Origin: Sphaerisporangium sp040683095
Lineage (GTDB): Bacteria > Actinomycetota > Actinomycetes > Streptosporangiales > Streptosporangiaceae
Direction of reading: 5' to 3'
Length of the DNA: 64,000 nt
Assembly (NCBI RefSeq): GCF_040683095.1
Contig: NZ_JBFBCI010000012.1
Coordinates: forward strand, 92,357-156,356
A program made the position numbers and the translations under genes. A model generated the notes under the pieces. It did no database searches. It saw only the letters and a list, made by a program, of their open reading frames with translations, and had not been told where the DNA came from. Below, one piece after another: positions 1 through 8,577 of the stretch (positions are counted from its first letter, which is position 1; every line of letters starts with the position of its first letter).

Positions 1-1427
1 CTATGCCTAGCGGTGACCTGCGCCGCGCCACGGATCTTGTCGACGGCGCCGGGAACCTCACGTTTCCGGGTGAGCGCCTCGGCGTAGTGGATCAGGGCAT
101 GCCCTCGCGCGAGGTTGAAGGTCGTCGGCGCGCTCAATGTGCGGACGACGGAACTGATCGCGTCATCAGGCCGACCCCAGTAGAGCCGGCAATCCGCAGT
201 ACTGGCCTGCACTTGACCGATCGTCCACCAGTACAGGTACGCAGGGTCGCCCTCGGTTCTCGGCCGCTCGACCAGACCGGCCGCATGGGCAAGCGCTCGT
301 TCGCTATCGCCCGTCTCACCTCGGCGAGCCAGCACTCGGGCGAGTTCCATCGCATGGACTGAGCGCATCAGATTGCTCGGGCTGCGCCGCGCCCAACCTT
401 GGGCGGCGAAGACATGATCAAGTGCTTCCCCCACCTGCCCTCGGAAAACAGCCACGTAGCTGAGACAGGTGTGAAGGTAAGCGATCATGGTCGGATCGCC
501 GATCTCGTGAGCGGCAGTGAGTCCTTCCTGATAGCGCAGACGTGCTCCCGCGTGATCCATCAGGTCGTGGTGGAGCCAGCCCGCGAATTGGCTGAGTTCG
601 GCGTAGGCGTAGGTGAGCCGGTCACGCAGGCCAGGGAGCAAGGCTGTGCGGCTCAGCAGGTCGGCGACGAGCCGACGCTGCCCGTCGACGATGGGGAGCA
701 CGGTTTCCGGGCCGAAGTCGTCGTCCAGGCGACGGCATCGTGTGGTGAGCTTTTCGATCACTTCTACGGTCGAGACGTCCACCCGGGTAGAGGCTCGGAC
801 CGCTGACGCCAGCCGGTCCTTCTCAGGCGGGGACAGGTGCCGGAGCAGGACCAGAGCGGGAGCCCCGCCGAGCGCCAGGGCCAGTTCAAATAGCAGATCG
901 CGGCGCTTCACATCGGCCTCCTCGGCTCCGAGAGCACGCAGCAACGAGGCGCAGTCCTGCGGCGTGGGAACAGGAACCACGTCACGTGCCGCTTCCTGAC
1001 TCATGGTGACATGACCGGCAGACGGGCTGGGGACCCGAGAAGGCCGCTGTGCAAGGAGGTGCCGGTGATCCTTCCGGTCGATAAGCTGCCGATCGCGCAG
1101 GCTGTAGGACACGTACACCTCATCGGTGATCAGGCGCCGGGCGCTGGTCTGGTAGACCTGCGCGAACAGCGCCACCGTGCGCGCGGTGGGCCGCTTACCG
1201 CGCCGGGGCCAGTGCTCGAAGTCGTACAGCCGTGACTCGCGAAGCGCGGCGGTTCCGGCCGGGTCGAGATCGTTGTAAAGCGCCACGGCCTCGGCGGCGG
1301 TACGCCCGTAGGCGTAGCGATACAGGCGAAGCGGGCTCATATCGTGGTATACGGCGAACAGGTCTGCGATCTGCTCGAAGCTGTAGCCCTTGGCGCGCAG
1401 CGCCTCACTGCGCCGTCGGCTCGTCAG
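1..1427 (-). pseudogene. XRE/TPR-type regulator, 5' end lost and 3' end beyond window
   Basis: The minus strand is open from the left edge to a stop codon at 1434-1436. The product contains SEALRAKGYSFEQIADLF, then FRYAYGRTAAEAV-like and TARTVALFAQVYQTSARRL segments, followed by an Ala/Leu-rich helical part typical of actinomycete HTH regulators with a tetratricopeptide-like C-terminal half. The first in-frame ATG (1340) would delete the first recognisable helix. The only earlier candidate is CTG at 1427, and this region overlaps the stop of the HsdR fragment. I read it as a gene whose 5' end was removed where the HsdR fragment was joined. The resemblance is to family style; no effector or target can be inferred. 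Confidence 0.55.
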
Positions 1428-2803
1428 GGTCGGTCACCTGATTGCCTGGCGTCAGCGGGTCGCGGAGGTGGTTGACCACGGCCAGCGCCGTGTCCAGGAA
1501 GGCTCGCGGAGTCCTCGCGGTGAGCCCTTCACGCCAGGCATAGCCCCCGAGAATGGTGTTGCCGATGGTGTCGACCAAGTCGCGGACCTTGGTGATCGCG
1601 TCCTCCAGGTCCCTGCCGAGCGGCTTGGTCTCCTTGTCCTTCCCGGTGTACTCCTGGAGCCCCGCGTAGAGGTTGTCAGCGATGGGGGCGTATCCGACGA
1701 GCAGGCCGTCCTGCTTGGTGCGGAAGGTGCGGTTGACCCGGGCGAGCGTCTGCATGAGCAGGGCGCCGCGCATCGGGCGGTCCAGGTAAAGCGTGTGCAA
1801 CGGCGGGGCGTCGAAGCCGGTGAGCAGCATGTCCTTGACGATGATCAGTTCGAGCTCATCGTCCTCGTCCTTCATCCGGTTCTTGACGGCCTTCTGCTGG
1901 GAGGGCTTCCGGACGTGCGTCTTGATGATCCCTGTGTCGCTGGGGTCACCGCTGTAGACGACCTTGATCTTGCCCTGGTCGACCGCGTCGGAGTGCCAGT
2001 CCGACTTTATGGCGATAATTTGCTCGTACAGCTTCGCGCAGATCTCCCGCGTGGCGCACACGATCATCGCCTTGCCGGGGCCGTCGATGAACGGGCGCAT
2101 CTCCGCCGAACGCGCCTCCCAATGATCGACGATGTCACGGGCAAGCTTCTGCAGCCGGTCAGGTGCGCCGTACATCGCGTTCATCACCGCGATGGCCTGC
2201 TGGATCCGCTCGCGCTCCGCCTCGTCAAGCCCGGTCGTGACCTTGTCGGCCTCCTCGTCGAGCTGCTCGGCATCGACGCCTTCGGCCAGGCTGAGTGGGA
2301 TGTGACGGCTCTGGTAATAGACGGCAACGGTCGCGCCATCGTCCACGGCGCGGGTGAGATCGTAGATGGGGTGGATGTAGTCACCGAACACCTTGCGGGT
2401 GTCCCGGTCATGCTGGGAGATCGGGGTACCGGTGAAGGCAATCATTGTCGCGTACGGCAGAGCGTCCCGGAGGTGTCGCGCGTACCCGTTGAGGTCGTCG
2501 TAGTGGCTGCGATGCGCCTCATCGACGATCACGATGATGTTGCGCCGCTCCGACAGCGTGGGATGCTTGGCGCCCTTCTCCTTCTCCTCCTTGGTGCGGC
2601 CGAACTTCTGCAGGGTGGTGAAGTAGATTCCGCCAGTGCGCCGGTTGGCCAGCTCCGTACGCAGTTCCTCGCGGCTGGTGAGCTGCCGCGGCTTCTCCGG
2701 CAGCAACTCGCTGACTACGAAGCCGTCGAAAAGCTGGTCGTCCAACTCGGTCCGGTCGGTGAGCACGACGATCGTCGGGTTGCCGAGGCTCGGATTTCTG
2801 AGA
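1405..2803 (-). pseudogene. Type I restriction enzyme HsdR fragment lacking both ends
   Basis: About 460 residues match the helicase core of HsdR, the ATP-driven translocase and nuclease subunit of type I restriction enzymes. Visible features are NPTIVVLTDRTELDDQLF, the DEAH-type motif IVDEAHRSHY, AFTGTPIS, KDMLLTGFDAP, and the helicase motif near LARVNRTFR. HsdR is normally about 1000 residues. The N-terminal nuclease and Walker A part is missing, because homology stops at LRNPSLGNP near 2803. The C-terminal domain is missing after NQVTDPDEPTAQ at 1405. No HsdM or HsdS is present. Without Walker A and the nuclease it cannot restrict DNA. The abrupt ends suggest deletion junctions on both sides. 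Confidence 0.85.
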
Positions 2804-3740
2804 ACCGACGAAGGCCGGGCTCGATGAGGCCCTTGACGAGATGCTGGGCTCATCCGCCGATGGGAACGTTCTCGCCGTGGTGCCCACCGACTGCCTCGAC
2901 GGCTACGCCCAGGCACGCCGCTTCACCATCAAGGTGGGTAGCGCGTGCGTCAAGGTGGACTCGCTCCACGCTGAGCACTTCCTCCAACGAGCCCGGCTCC
3001 AGCGACCCGGCAAGCGGGTGGAGGCGCTCAGAACCGGCAAGGTACACATGTTCCGGGACGAGGAGTGCACCGACGCCACCGGCGGAGCAGCCGCGATCAA
3101 GTGGCTGGAGGCCGTGGTGGCGATCGACGACCGCCGGTACTTCCTGCTGGACGGCGAGTGGTACGAGATCGACGTGGCGTACCTGGAGAGCAAGCTGGAT
3201 GAGATCCGGCGGCTGTTCGTGGATCGACCATCGGTGGATCTGCCCGCCTGGCGCCCGGGTGACCACGAGCGCACCTACAACCGCAGTGTTCAGGACCTGG
3301 ACCCGGGCTACCTCTGCATGGATCGGGAGATGGTGCGCACGGTGTTCTTCAACCGAGGTGGCTTCGAGGTCTGCGATCTCCTCGGACCTCAGGACGTCCT
3401 GATCCACGTCAAGTTCGCCCAGGGTGCCGACTCTCTCAGCCACCTGTTCACGCAGGGGGGCGTCTCCGCCCAGACCCTCCTCCGCTCGGACGAAGCCCTC
3501 GGCCGCTTTGCCGAACTGGTCGCCCGGGTCAGCAAGGGGAGTCTCGCCATCGCCGTCGGCTTCCGGCCAAGGAAGGTCGTGTTCGCGATCCTGCTGAAGA
3601 AGGGCGTCCTTCTGACTCCCGAGTCGCTCTTCCCGTTGGCACGCGTCGCGCTCGCCAACGCGGCCCGCCTGCTGAACAGTCACGGCATCGAGGTCGAAGT
3701 GGTGGGAATCTCGGCGGCCACCAATGCTCTCGCGGCCTGA
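2802..3740 (+). pseudogene. TIGR04141/DUF6119 family protein, N-terminal half missing
   Basis: Coherent coding sequence starts directly after an in-frame TGA at 2799-2801 (KAGLDEALDEMLG) and continues to 3740. The C-terminal part resembles the sporadically distributed TIGR04141/DUF6119 proteins, which are usually over 500 residues and occur in defence-rich regions. Recognisable segments are VVPTDCLDGYAQARRF, YFLLDGEWYEID, DLGPxDVLIHVK-like sequence and SHLFTQGGVSAQTL. About 310 codons remain. The first ATG is at 2841 with no convincing ribosome-binding site. The gene abuts the HsdR fragment head to head, so one deletion probably removed the 5' parts of both. The biochemical role of the family is not established. 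Confidence 0.7.
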
Positions 3741-3839
3741 CGCCGCTCAACGACGTAGCCAGCGGCTACGGTGCGCCCGCATCGCGAACAGCACTCCACG
3801 GCGCAAGCCCCGGGCGCGCGTCGGCCGTATCGCGGCCGA

Positions 3840-3992
3840 CGCCAAGAGCTGATCGGCCAGGCAGGTGGTGACCATCCGGACAAGATCCGTTCCTTCGAGC
3901 TGTATCGGCGGAACACGCTCGAACCGGAGATCTTGACCTTCGACGAACTTCTCGCACGCGCGGAATGGTTGGTGGCCACGCCTACTACGTGA
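3840..3992 (+). pseudogene. Shedu (SduA/DUF4263)-like C-terminal remnant
   Basis: About 50 codons end in SFELYRRNTLEPEILTFDELL. This closely resembles the C-terminal end of the DUF4263 nuclease domain of Shedu anti-phage proteins (typical pattern: R.SFELYRR....EILTFDEL). The catalytic part of the domain is absent. The fragment lies 100 bases after the TIGR04141 remnant and on the same strand, consistent with a collapsed defence island. The assignment rests on motif recognition only; a profile search would settle it. Confidence 0.5.
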
Positions 3993-4328
3993 GTGCGTAA
4001 GGGTCGCTAGCCTCATATGGCCAGCCGTAAGACATCAGCAGTCCGAACCGCCACCGCCCCGTGCGCGCGTTCTCGTCGTGCTGCTCATCACGCGGGCACC
4101 TCCCCCGCGCCGGCGGAGGGGGAGAGAATCACGCCGTCGTGGACATCGGGCGACGCGGTCGCCTCAGGAGTCGGGCTTGGCGATCCCGGCGAAGCAGTGC
4201 AGGAGCGTCGATTTTCCCACGCCGAATTAATACATTTCTTTGGAGTAGCCCTGCGCATATCGCAAATGCCGTCCAGCGCCGGAGCCCCCGCGTGCCTGTG
4301 TCTGGACGGCACAACTGCCGCGTCCGCG
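3993..4328. other. Intergenic stretch with a possible Walker A fossil
   Basis: No intact gene is visible. On the minus strand at 4164-4226 a short frame between two stops reads FGVGKSTLLHCFAGIAKPDS. It looks like a P-loop plus following helix of an ABC- or ParA-type ATPase, but only 20 codons survive. An AT-rich patch lies at 4223-4245. The rest holds nothing I recognise. Confidence 0.35.
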
Positions 4329-5180
4329 TTAGCCCAACTCGTCTAGCGTCTTGACGATTAGTGTGCGGGCCGCTTTGCCGTGAACGGCGGATGCCTTGAG
4401 ATGTTCGAACATCCTGGCGTACAGGTCGATCTCTTGCGGCCTGGTTACTTCGATGCTTGCCGTGGGCGTCTCTAACGCGACCAAGGAATCATCAAAGATC
4501 CAGAATCCCGTGGAGCCGACAGCGATCCTCTCGGTCATCATTGGAATGATCCCAAGTGAGACGGTAGGAAGTGACATAACCGCTAGCAGTCGATCCAACT
4601 GCCCTGCCTGTGTTTCAGCAGTGCCGAACCATGTCCTTAACGCCTGTTCTTCGAGTAAGACTACGAACCGCTTGCCGCCTTGGTAGATGACCCGTTGGCG
4701 TTCGACACGGGCTGCGACCGCTTCATCGAGATCGTTTGGTATCGCGAGAAAGTTGATCCAGAACGACAGCATGGCCGCGGAGTACTCAGCGGTCTGAAAC
4801 AGTCCTGGTATGACGTTGTGCTCATAGATCCGAAAGAGTCGGGTCCGCTCATACAATAGAACAGTATGAGCGCCAACAACCCGCTTAATCCCCGCGCGGG
4901 CCTGCCGCCGAAATTCGAGATAAGCGGATTCAATGGCACGCACGGTGGCGATCAGGTCCAGAATCTGGTCCTCGACCCCACAGGCTCGGCACCATTCGCG
5001 GATGTCCTCGTCTGTTGGAGTTTTCACCCCGTGCTCGATCTTGCTTACGCGGGTGAAGTGCTGACCGGTCGCCGCTGCCAATTGCCGCCCCGAAAGACCC
5101 GCGTCTTTGCGAAGTTCCCGAAGACGGGCGCCAAGCGCTTCTTGCGCCTGTTTGGCGGGACTAGATGGGCTTGTACTCAC
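4329..5180 (-). CDS. XRE family transcriptional regulator with DUF5753 domain
   Basis: A 283-residue regulator. An N-terminal helix-turn-helix (LRELRKDAGLSGRQLAAATG, residues about 17-65) is followed by the DUF5753 region (RIYEHNVIPGLFQTAEYS, RQRVIYQGGKRFVVLLEEQALRT, MSLPTVSLGIIPM). Such proteins are common in actinomycetes and are usually encoded beside a small DUF397 or DUF6879 partner. GTG at 5180 is chosen because it lies just inside the 3' end of the DUF6879 gene (overlap 5161-5180), giving translational coupling. The longer open frame to 5288 only runs back through that neighbour. The target is unknown. Confidence 0.85.
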   Translation of the reverse strand: MSTSPSSPAKQAQEALGARLRELRKDAGLSGRQLAAATGQHFTRVSKIEHGVKTPTDEDIREWCRACGVEDQILDLIATVRAIESAYLEFRRQARAGIKRVVGAHTVLLYERTRLFRIYEHNVIPGLFQTAEYSAAMLSFWINFLAIPNDLDEAVAARVERQRVIYQGGKRFVVLLEEQALRTWFGTAETQAGQLDRLLAVMSLPTVSLGIIPMMTERIAVGSTGFWIFDDSLVALETPTASIEVTRPQEIDLYARMFEHLKASAVHGKAARTLIVKTLDELG

Positions 5181-5679
5181 TGTGAGGTATCGAGAGTTTC
5201 CATACGGCTTCGAAGGAGGAGCGACAAAGGTGAATATCGGCAGGGTCCGTCGAAACGAACTTGCCGACCCCCAGACCGTTTCCCGCATAGATCAGGAACA
5301 CGATCAGACGATCGTCGAAGAGATAGAAGTCGTTTCCGGGGATGCCGATCGACGACACCAGCCTACGAGGAACCCATCGGATGTCTTCGCCTGCCTCGAC
5401 CATGGGATGCGCAATGCTGAATGACCAACGCTGGTAGTCGCTGAGCGGCTCGGAGACGATCCGCGCCCGACGGACCGACTTCCCGACCTTGACGCCATCG
5501 CGGAGGGTGGCGCACCAGCCCTGGAGCCATTCCAGATCATCCGGTTCCCCTGCCGCCCACTTGGCCATGTGGGGTAGTTCTATCGTCGTCCCGTATGAAT
5601 CCCGTGTTTCCAGATGGATTGCTTCACGCTCGAAGCCGGCGAGCAATCCCTCGAACTCTTCATCCGTTATGGGAGTCAC
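5161..5679 (-). CDS. DUF6879 family protein
   Basis: A 172-residue soluble protein beginning VTPITDEEFEGLLAGFEREAIHLETRDSYG, with W-rich segments (LEWLQGWCATLRDG, YQRWSFSIAHPMVEAGEDIRWVPR) and FYLFDDRLIVF near the C-terminus. This is the DUF6879 pattern, a partner family of XRE-DUF5753 regulators. The GTG start at 5679 overlaps the 3' end of the upstream gene, and its own end overlaps the regulator start, so the three genes form a tightly coupled operon. The family's molecular function is unknown. A role as an effector controlled by or binding the regulator is inferred from context. Confidence 0.8.
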   Translation of the reverse strand: MTPITDEEFEGLLAGFEREAIHLETRDSYGTTIELPHMAKWAAGEPDDLEWLQGWCATLRDGVKVGKSVRRARIVSEPLSDYQRWSFSIAHPMVEAGEDIRWVPRRLVSSIGIPGNDFYLFDDRLIVFLIYAGNGLGVGKFVSTDPADIHLCRSSFEAVWKLSIPHSEYKPI

Positions 5680-5881
5680 GACCCTGCTCTCTGAAGAACT
5701 GAATGATCCTGTCTGGGATCTCGACGGACGTCTCTCCTTCAGGGATGTCCATCTGTGCGAGCGCTTCGGCGTCCGTGACGATCCAGCCCTGCACCACCCA
5801 AGTGTCACGATCCGTGCGGTACACGGTAGGTGATCCTGTCGGGTTGGACTCCGGGTCCTTGCCGATGAACGTCAGGCGCAT
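5660..5881 (-). CDS. Small conserved actinobacterial protein, first gene of XRE/DUF6879 operon
   Basis: A 73-residue acidic protein, MRLTFIGKDPESNPTGSPTVYRT at the N-terminus followed by WVVQGWIVTDAEALAQMDIPEGETSVEIP. Similar small proteins accompany XRE-DUF5753 and DUF6879 genes in many actinomycetes. The ATG at 5881 is preceded by AGGAGA at a good distance. There is no signal peptide or membrane segment. It overlaps the DUF6879 start by 20 bases. Function unknown. Confidence 0.75.
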   Translation of the reverse strand: MRLTFIGKDPESNPTGSPTVYRTDRDTWVVQGWIVTDAEALAQMDIPEGETSVEIPDRIIQFFREQGRDSHNG

Positions 5882-6176
5882 GGCGAGTCTCCTGTCCTAT
5901 TTGTTGCGAGATATTGCGTTTCTCCGTTGGCGCCCCTGTGGTGCAAGTGCTACGTCGATGCCCCGGCTACATGTTGCCCTCCAGGTCCGCATGTTGGCAA
6001 CATTCATCAACTTCATGGACGGCGCTGGATGACGGTTCTTACCGTCGTAGCCACGACTTTCGCGGGCTGTGCCGATGTCACAACCGGCGCCCTGGCGGCC
6101 GTCTTGTGCCACTGGCCCCTACGCGAGTCCGTACGTTGCACCAGTCTCAAACAGACCATTCGATGGAGGGAAGAGC

Positions 6177-6308
6177 ATGGCCAAGAACAAGGACGACAAA
6201 ACGCCCAAGCATGCCGGATCGCAGAAACAGGACAAGCCGCTCAAGGTCGAGCGGCCTGGAAAGGAGACCGGGGACGGCGCGGCCAAGGGCGGGCGGCACG
6301 GCAAGTGA
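6177..6308 (+). CDS. Small Lys-rich peptide coupled to a methyltransferase
   Basis: A 43-residue highly charged peptide beginning MAKNKDDKTPKHAG and ending GGRHGK, too short for usual ORF thresholds. GGAGGGA at 6164-6170 supports the ATG at 6177. Its TGA overlaps the GTG of the methyltransferase (GTGA at 6305-6308), so the two are translationally coupled. It has no Cys and no hydrophobic segment. The block QKQDKPLKVER resembles QKPDKKEKER in the second small peptide at 7457-7558. It could be a substrate of the methyltransferase or a disordered accessory peptide; both are inference. Confidence 0.6.
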   Translation: MAKNKDDKTPKHAGSQKQDKPLKVERPGKETGDGAAKGGRHGK

Positions 6309-7426
6309 GTATCAGTCAGCGCATCGGCGCTCTGTGCCGCGAACTCGACGCGAGCGGGGATCTGACAGAGCCGGAGTGGAGAGCCACGCTCAACGAGGTT
6401 CCTCGGCACTTGTTCGTTCCGCGCAGGGCGTGGGCCGCCCCTTATGACAGGGTCGGGTATCTGATAGACCGCCGGCAGGATACCGAAGCCTGGATGGACG
6501 CGGCGTACGCCGATCACCCGATCATTACACAACTGGACGATGGCGCGACGGACATCGCGACCGGTGAAGGTTACTACACCTCCTCGCTTTCCGCTCCCGG
6601 CGTCGTGGTCGATTTCCTGGAACTTCTCCGGCCCTACGAGGGAGACAGGGTCCTGGAAATCGGAACGGGAACCGGGTGGACGGCGGCTCTTCTGTCTCAT
6701 CGGGTCGGTGAAGCCAACCTCACCAGCATCGAGATAGACGAAGCGGTTCTCGACGTGGCGGCGGAAAACCTCAAGAAAGTCGGTTACGGCCCCTTGCTTC
6801 TCCTCGGGGACGGGACACTGGGCTGCCCTGATCAAGCACCTTTCGACAGGGTGCATGTCACCTGCGGTGTGGCCTCGGTGCCCTACGCCTGGGTGGAGCA
6901 GACACGGCCCGGCGGGATCATCGTCTTTCCGTGGATGCCGGGAATCGAGCCCGGTCACAAGGCGGTGCTGACCGTTGGGAGAAACGGCGTCGCGAGCGGC
7001 AGGTTCTCCAAGCGCGGGGCCAGTTACATGATGCTCCGGGATCAGCGTGTGCCCGGAGGTGAATATCTCGGCGATTACCGGGAAAGCACGGCGGCGGTGG
7101 ATCCTCGCCGGATCTTCAGGGGCGGCGTCGGGCTGGATGTTGCGATGGCCGGTCTGATGCCAGGGGTTTCGGCGACCACCAAACCGGACGAGCCCTTCCA
7201 GGTCTCGTTGTGGTTCGGCGAGTCAGCGGCGCATGTCGCCGGTGATGAAGTCACTCAGTACGGCGATCGGAATCTCTGGGACGAGCTGGAAGACGTCTTC
7301 TTCGCCTGGATCGAGTGGGGCAGCCCTGATCGGGATCGGTTCGGGCTGACGGTTACTCCTGGTGGGCAATACGTCTGGCTCGACACTCCGGACACCCCTG
7401 TCACCGCGATCAAGAGCCGAGCTTAG
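6305..7426 (+). CDS. PCMT-like SAM-dependent methyltransferase
   Basis: A 373-residue protein of the protein-L-isoaspartate O-methyltransferase fold. The substrate region TSSLSAPGVVVDFL (about 92-105) corresponds to the TS.SAP motif of PCMTs, and SAM motif I is VLEIGTGTGWTAALL (about 116-130). A C-terminal extension of about 160 residues follows the catalytic domain, as in actinomycete PCMT homologues that act in peptide (RiPP) pathways such as the FxLD-type enzymes. The GTG start overlaps the upstream peptide's stop, and another tiny Lys-rich ORF follows 30 bases later. No lanthipeptide synthetase or protease is nearby, so either a repair enzyme or a peptide-modifying enzyme is possible. Confidence 0.8.
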   Translation: MSISQRIGALCRELDASGDLTEPEWRATLNEVPRHLFVPRRAWAAPYDRVGYLIDRRQDTEAWMDAAYADHPIITQLDDGATDIATGEGYYTSSLSAPGVVVDFLELLRPYEGDRVLEIGTGTGWTAALLSHRVGEANLTSIEIDEAVLDVAAENLKKVGYGPLLLLGDGTLGCPDQAPFDRVHVTCGVASVPYAWVEQTRPGGIIVFPWMPGIEPGHKAVLTVGRNGVASGRFSKRGASYMMLRDQRVPGGEYLGDYRESTAAVDPRRIFRGGVGLDVAMAGLMPGVSATTKPDEPFQVSLWFGESAAHVAGDEVTQYGDRNLWDELEDVFFAWIEWGSPDRDRFGLTVTPGGQYVWLDTPDTPVTAIKSRA

Positions 7427-7456
7427 CCCGTCACCATGAGCAGAGAGGCGAGGGAC

Positions 7457-7558
7457 ATGGGCAAAGGAGACAAGCAAGGGACGCCACAGAAGCCGGACAA
7501 GAAAGAGAAGGAGCGGTTACCCCCTTCGCGCACGCCTGCCAAGCCGGGTAACCGGTAA
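7457..7558 (+). CDS. Second small Lys-rich peptide
   Basis: A 33-residue peptide, MGKGDKQGTPQKPDKKEKER then a Pro-rich tail ending PAKPGNR. GAGGCGAGGG directly upstream of the ATG at 7457 is a plausible ribosome-binding site; an ATG at 7436 in the same frame is an alternative. The composition and the QK-x-DK-x-x-K-x-ER block match the peptide upstream of the methyltransferase, suggesting duplication. No function can be assigned from sequence. Confidence 0.5.
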   Translation: MGKGDKQGTPQKPDKKEKERLPPSRTPAKPGNR

Positions 7559-7895
7559 GCGGGGCGGGTGTCCTGAGCTGGATGTCACGGTAGATCAGGA
7601 CGGGGGCCCACGGGGTGCCCTTATATCCTCCTTCACGGCCGGAGCGACCACCGGCCCCTGGCCGCGGGACCATCGTGGCCGATCGCCGGCGTCGCGGCGT
7701 GATCGCGGCGCCCGTGGCCGGCCCTCCAGGTCTCAGCCGTCGTACCCGAGCGAACCTCAGATCATCTCGCGCGTGTCCCGGATCTTCCCCTCGGCTCGCC
7801 GATTAGCGCGGGGATCTCGTGGATAGGAGTGAGTCAGGCGTCGCGCTACGTCGCAGAGCGAACACGACTAATGGCGCATGCCGGGGGGAGACAAC
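7559..7895. other. Intergenic region, no gene recognised
   Basis: These 337 bases contain only unsupported short frames. No terminator with a T tract is clear. GGGGGGAGACAAC immediately before 7896 provides the ribosome-binding site of the next gene. Confidence 0.5.
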
Positions 7896-8573
7896 ATGCG
7901 CTATGCCAGATCCTCAGTGAGCAGGGCGGCGGTCGGCGTCTACCTGGCGCTCGCGGCCCAGATCGCCACCCTGACATGCCTGGTCGTCTTCGAGGAGGCC
8001 CGCGGCAAGACGCTCGCACGGCAGATGGCGGCGCTGGGCAACGATCCGCACGCCCCGGGCGCCGCCGCCGTCACCGGCGCGGTTACGTGGTTCGCCGTGC
8101 TGATCCTGCTGGTGGCCGCGACGACGGTCGCGGCGGGCTGCTCGTACTTCGCCTGGCTGCGGCAGGCCGGCGCCACGCCGGGGATGATCGGCATCGCCTG
8201 GTTCGTGCCCGTGCTGAACCTTGCGGCCCCGGCGCTGCTGCTGCACGCCCTGCGCGAGGACGCGGGGCTGCGCGAGGGGCGGCGCAAGACGTGGCTCGTG
8301 CTGGTCGCGGGCTGGTGGGCGTGCTGGCTGGGCTTCGTGTTCCTCATCCTCGCCCGGCTGCCCGTGACGCACTCCCCCCAGGGCAAGGACCTCACCGGGC
8401 TCGGTGTGCCGGAGCTCGCGGTCGCGGTGCTGGCCGCCCTGCTGTGCGCGGCGACGGTGCGGGAGATCACCGGGGCGCGCATGAGCGCGCGCCCCTCGGG
8501 CATCGCGCCCCGCCTGAAGCTGCTGCCCGCCCTGCGCTCGCTCCCCCGCCACACCTACCCCGCCCAGGACTGA
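7896..8573 (+). CDS. DUF4328-like membrane protein
   Basis: About 225 residues with at least four hydrophobic helices: VGVYLALAAQIATLTCLVVF, TWFAVLILLVAATTVAAGC, IAWFVPVLNLAAPALLLHAL and WLVLVAGWWACWLGFVFLIL. A fifth is around ELAVAVLAALLCAATV. FAWLRQAGATPGMIGIAWFVPVLNL with two Trp-rich turns is the style of actinomycete DUF4328 proteins. The start is placed at ATG 7896 (MRYARSS), which has GGGGGGAG upstream; an ATG at 7878 is possible. It ends a few bases before the convergent dnaE2. Function unknown. Confidence 0.7.
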   Translation: MRYARSSVSRAAVGVYLALAAQIATLTCLVVFEEARGKTLARQMAALGNDPHAPGAAAVTGAVTWFAVLILLVAATTVAAGCSYFAWLRQAGATPGMIGIAWFVPVLNLAAPALLLHALREDAGLREGRRKTWLVLVAGWWACWLGFVFLILARLPVTHSPQGKDLTGLGVPELAVAVLAALLCAATVREITGARMSARPSGIAPRLKLLPALRSLPRHTYPAQD

Positions 8574-8577
8574 GCAC

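Noticed and set aside
5927..6304. N-terminal extension of the methyltransferase back to 5927
   Set aside because: The extension overlaps the small Lys-rich peptide in another frame, has no family-like residues, and the GTG at 6305 gives a normal four-base coupled overlap.
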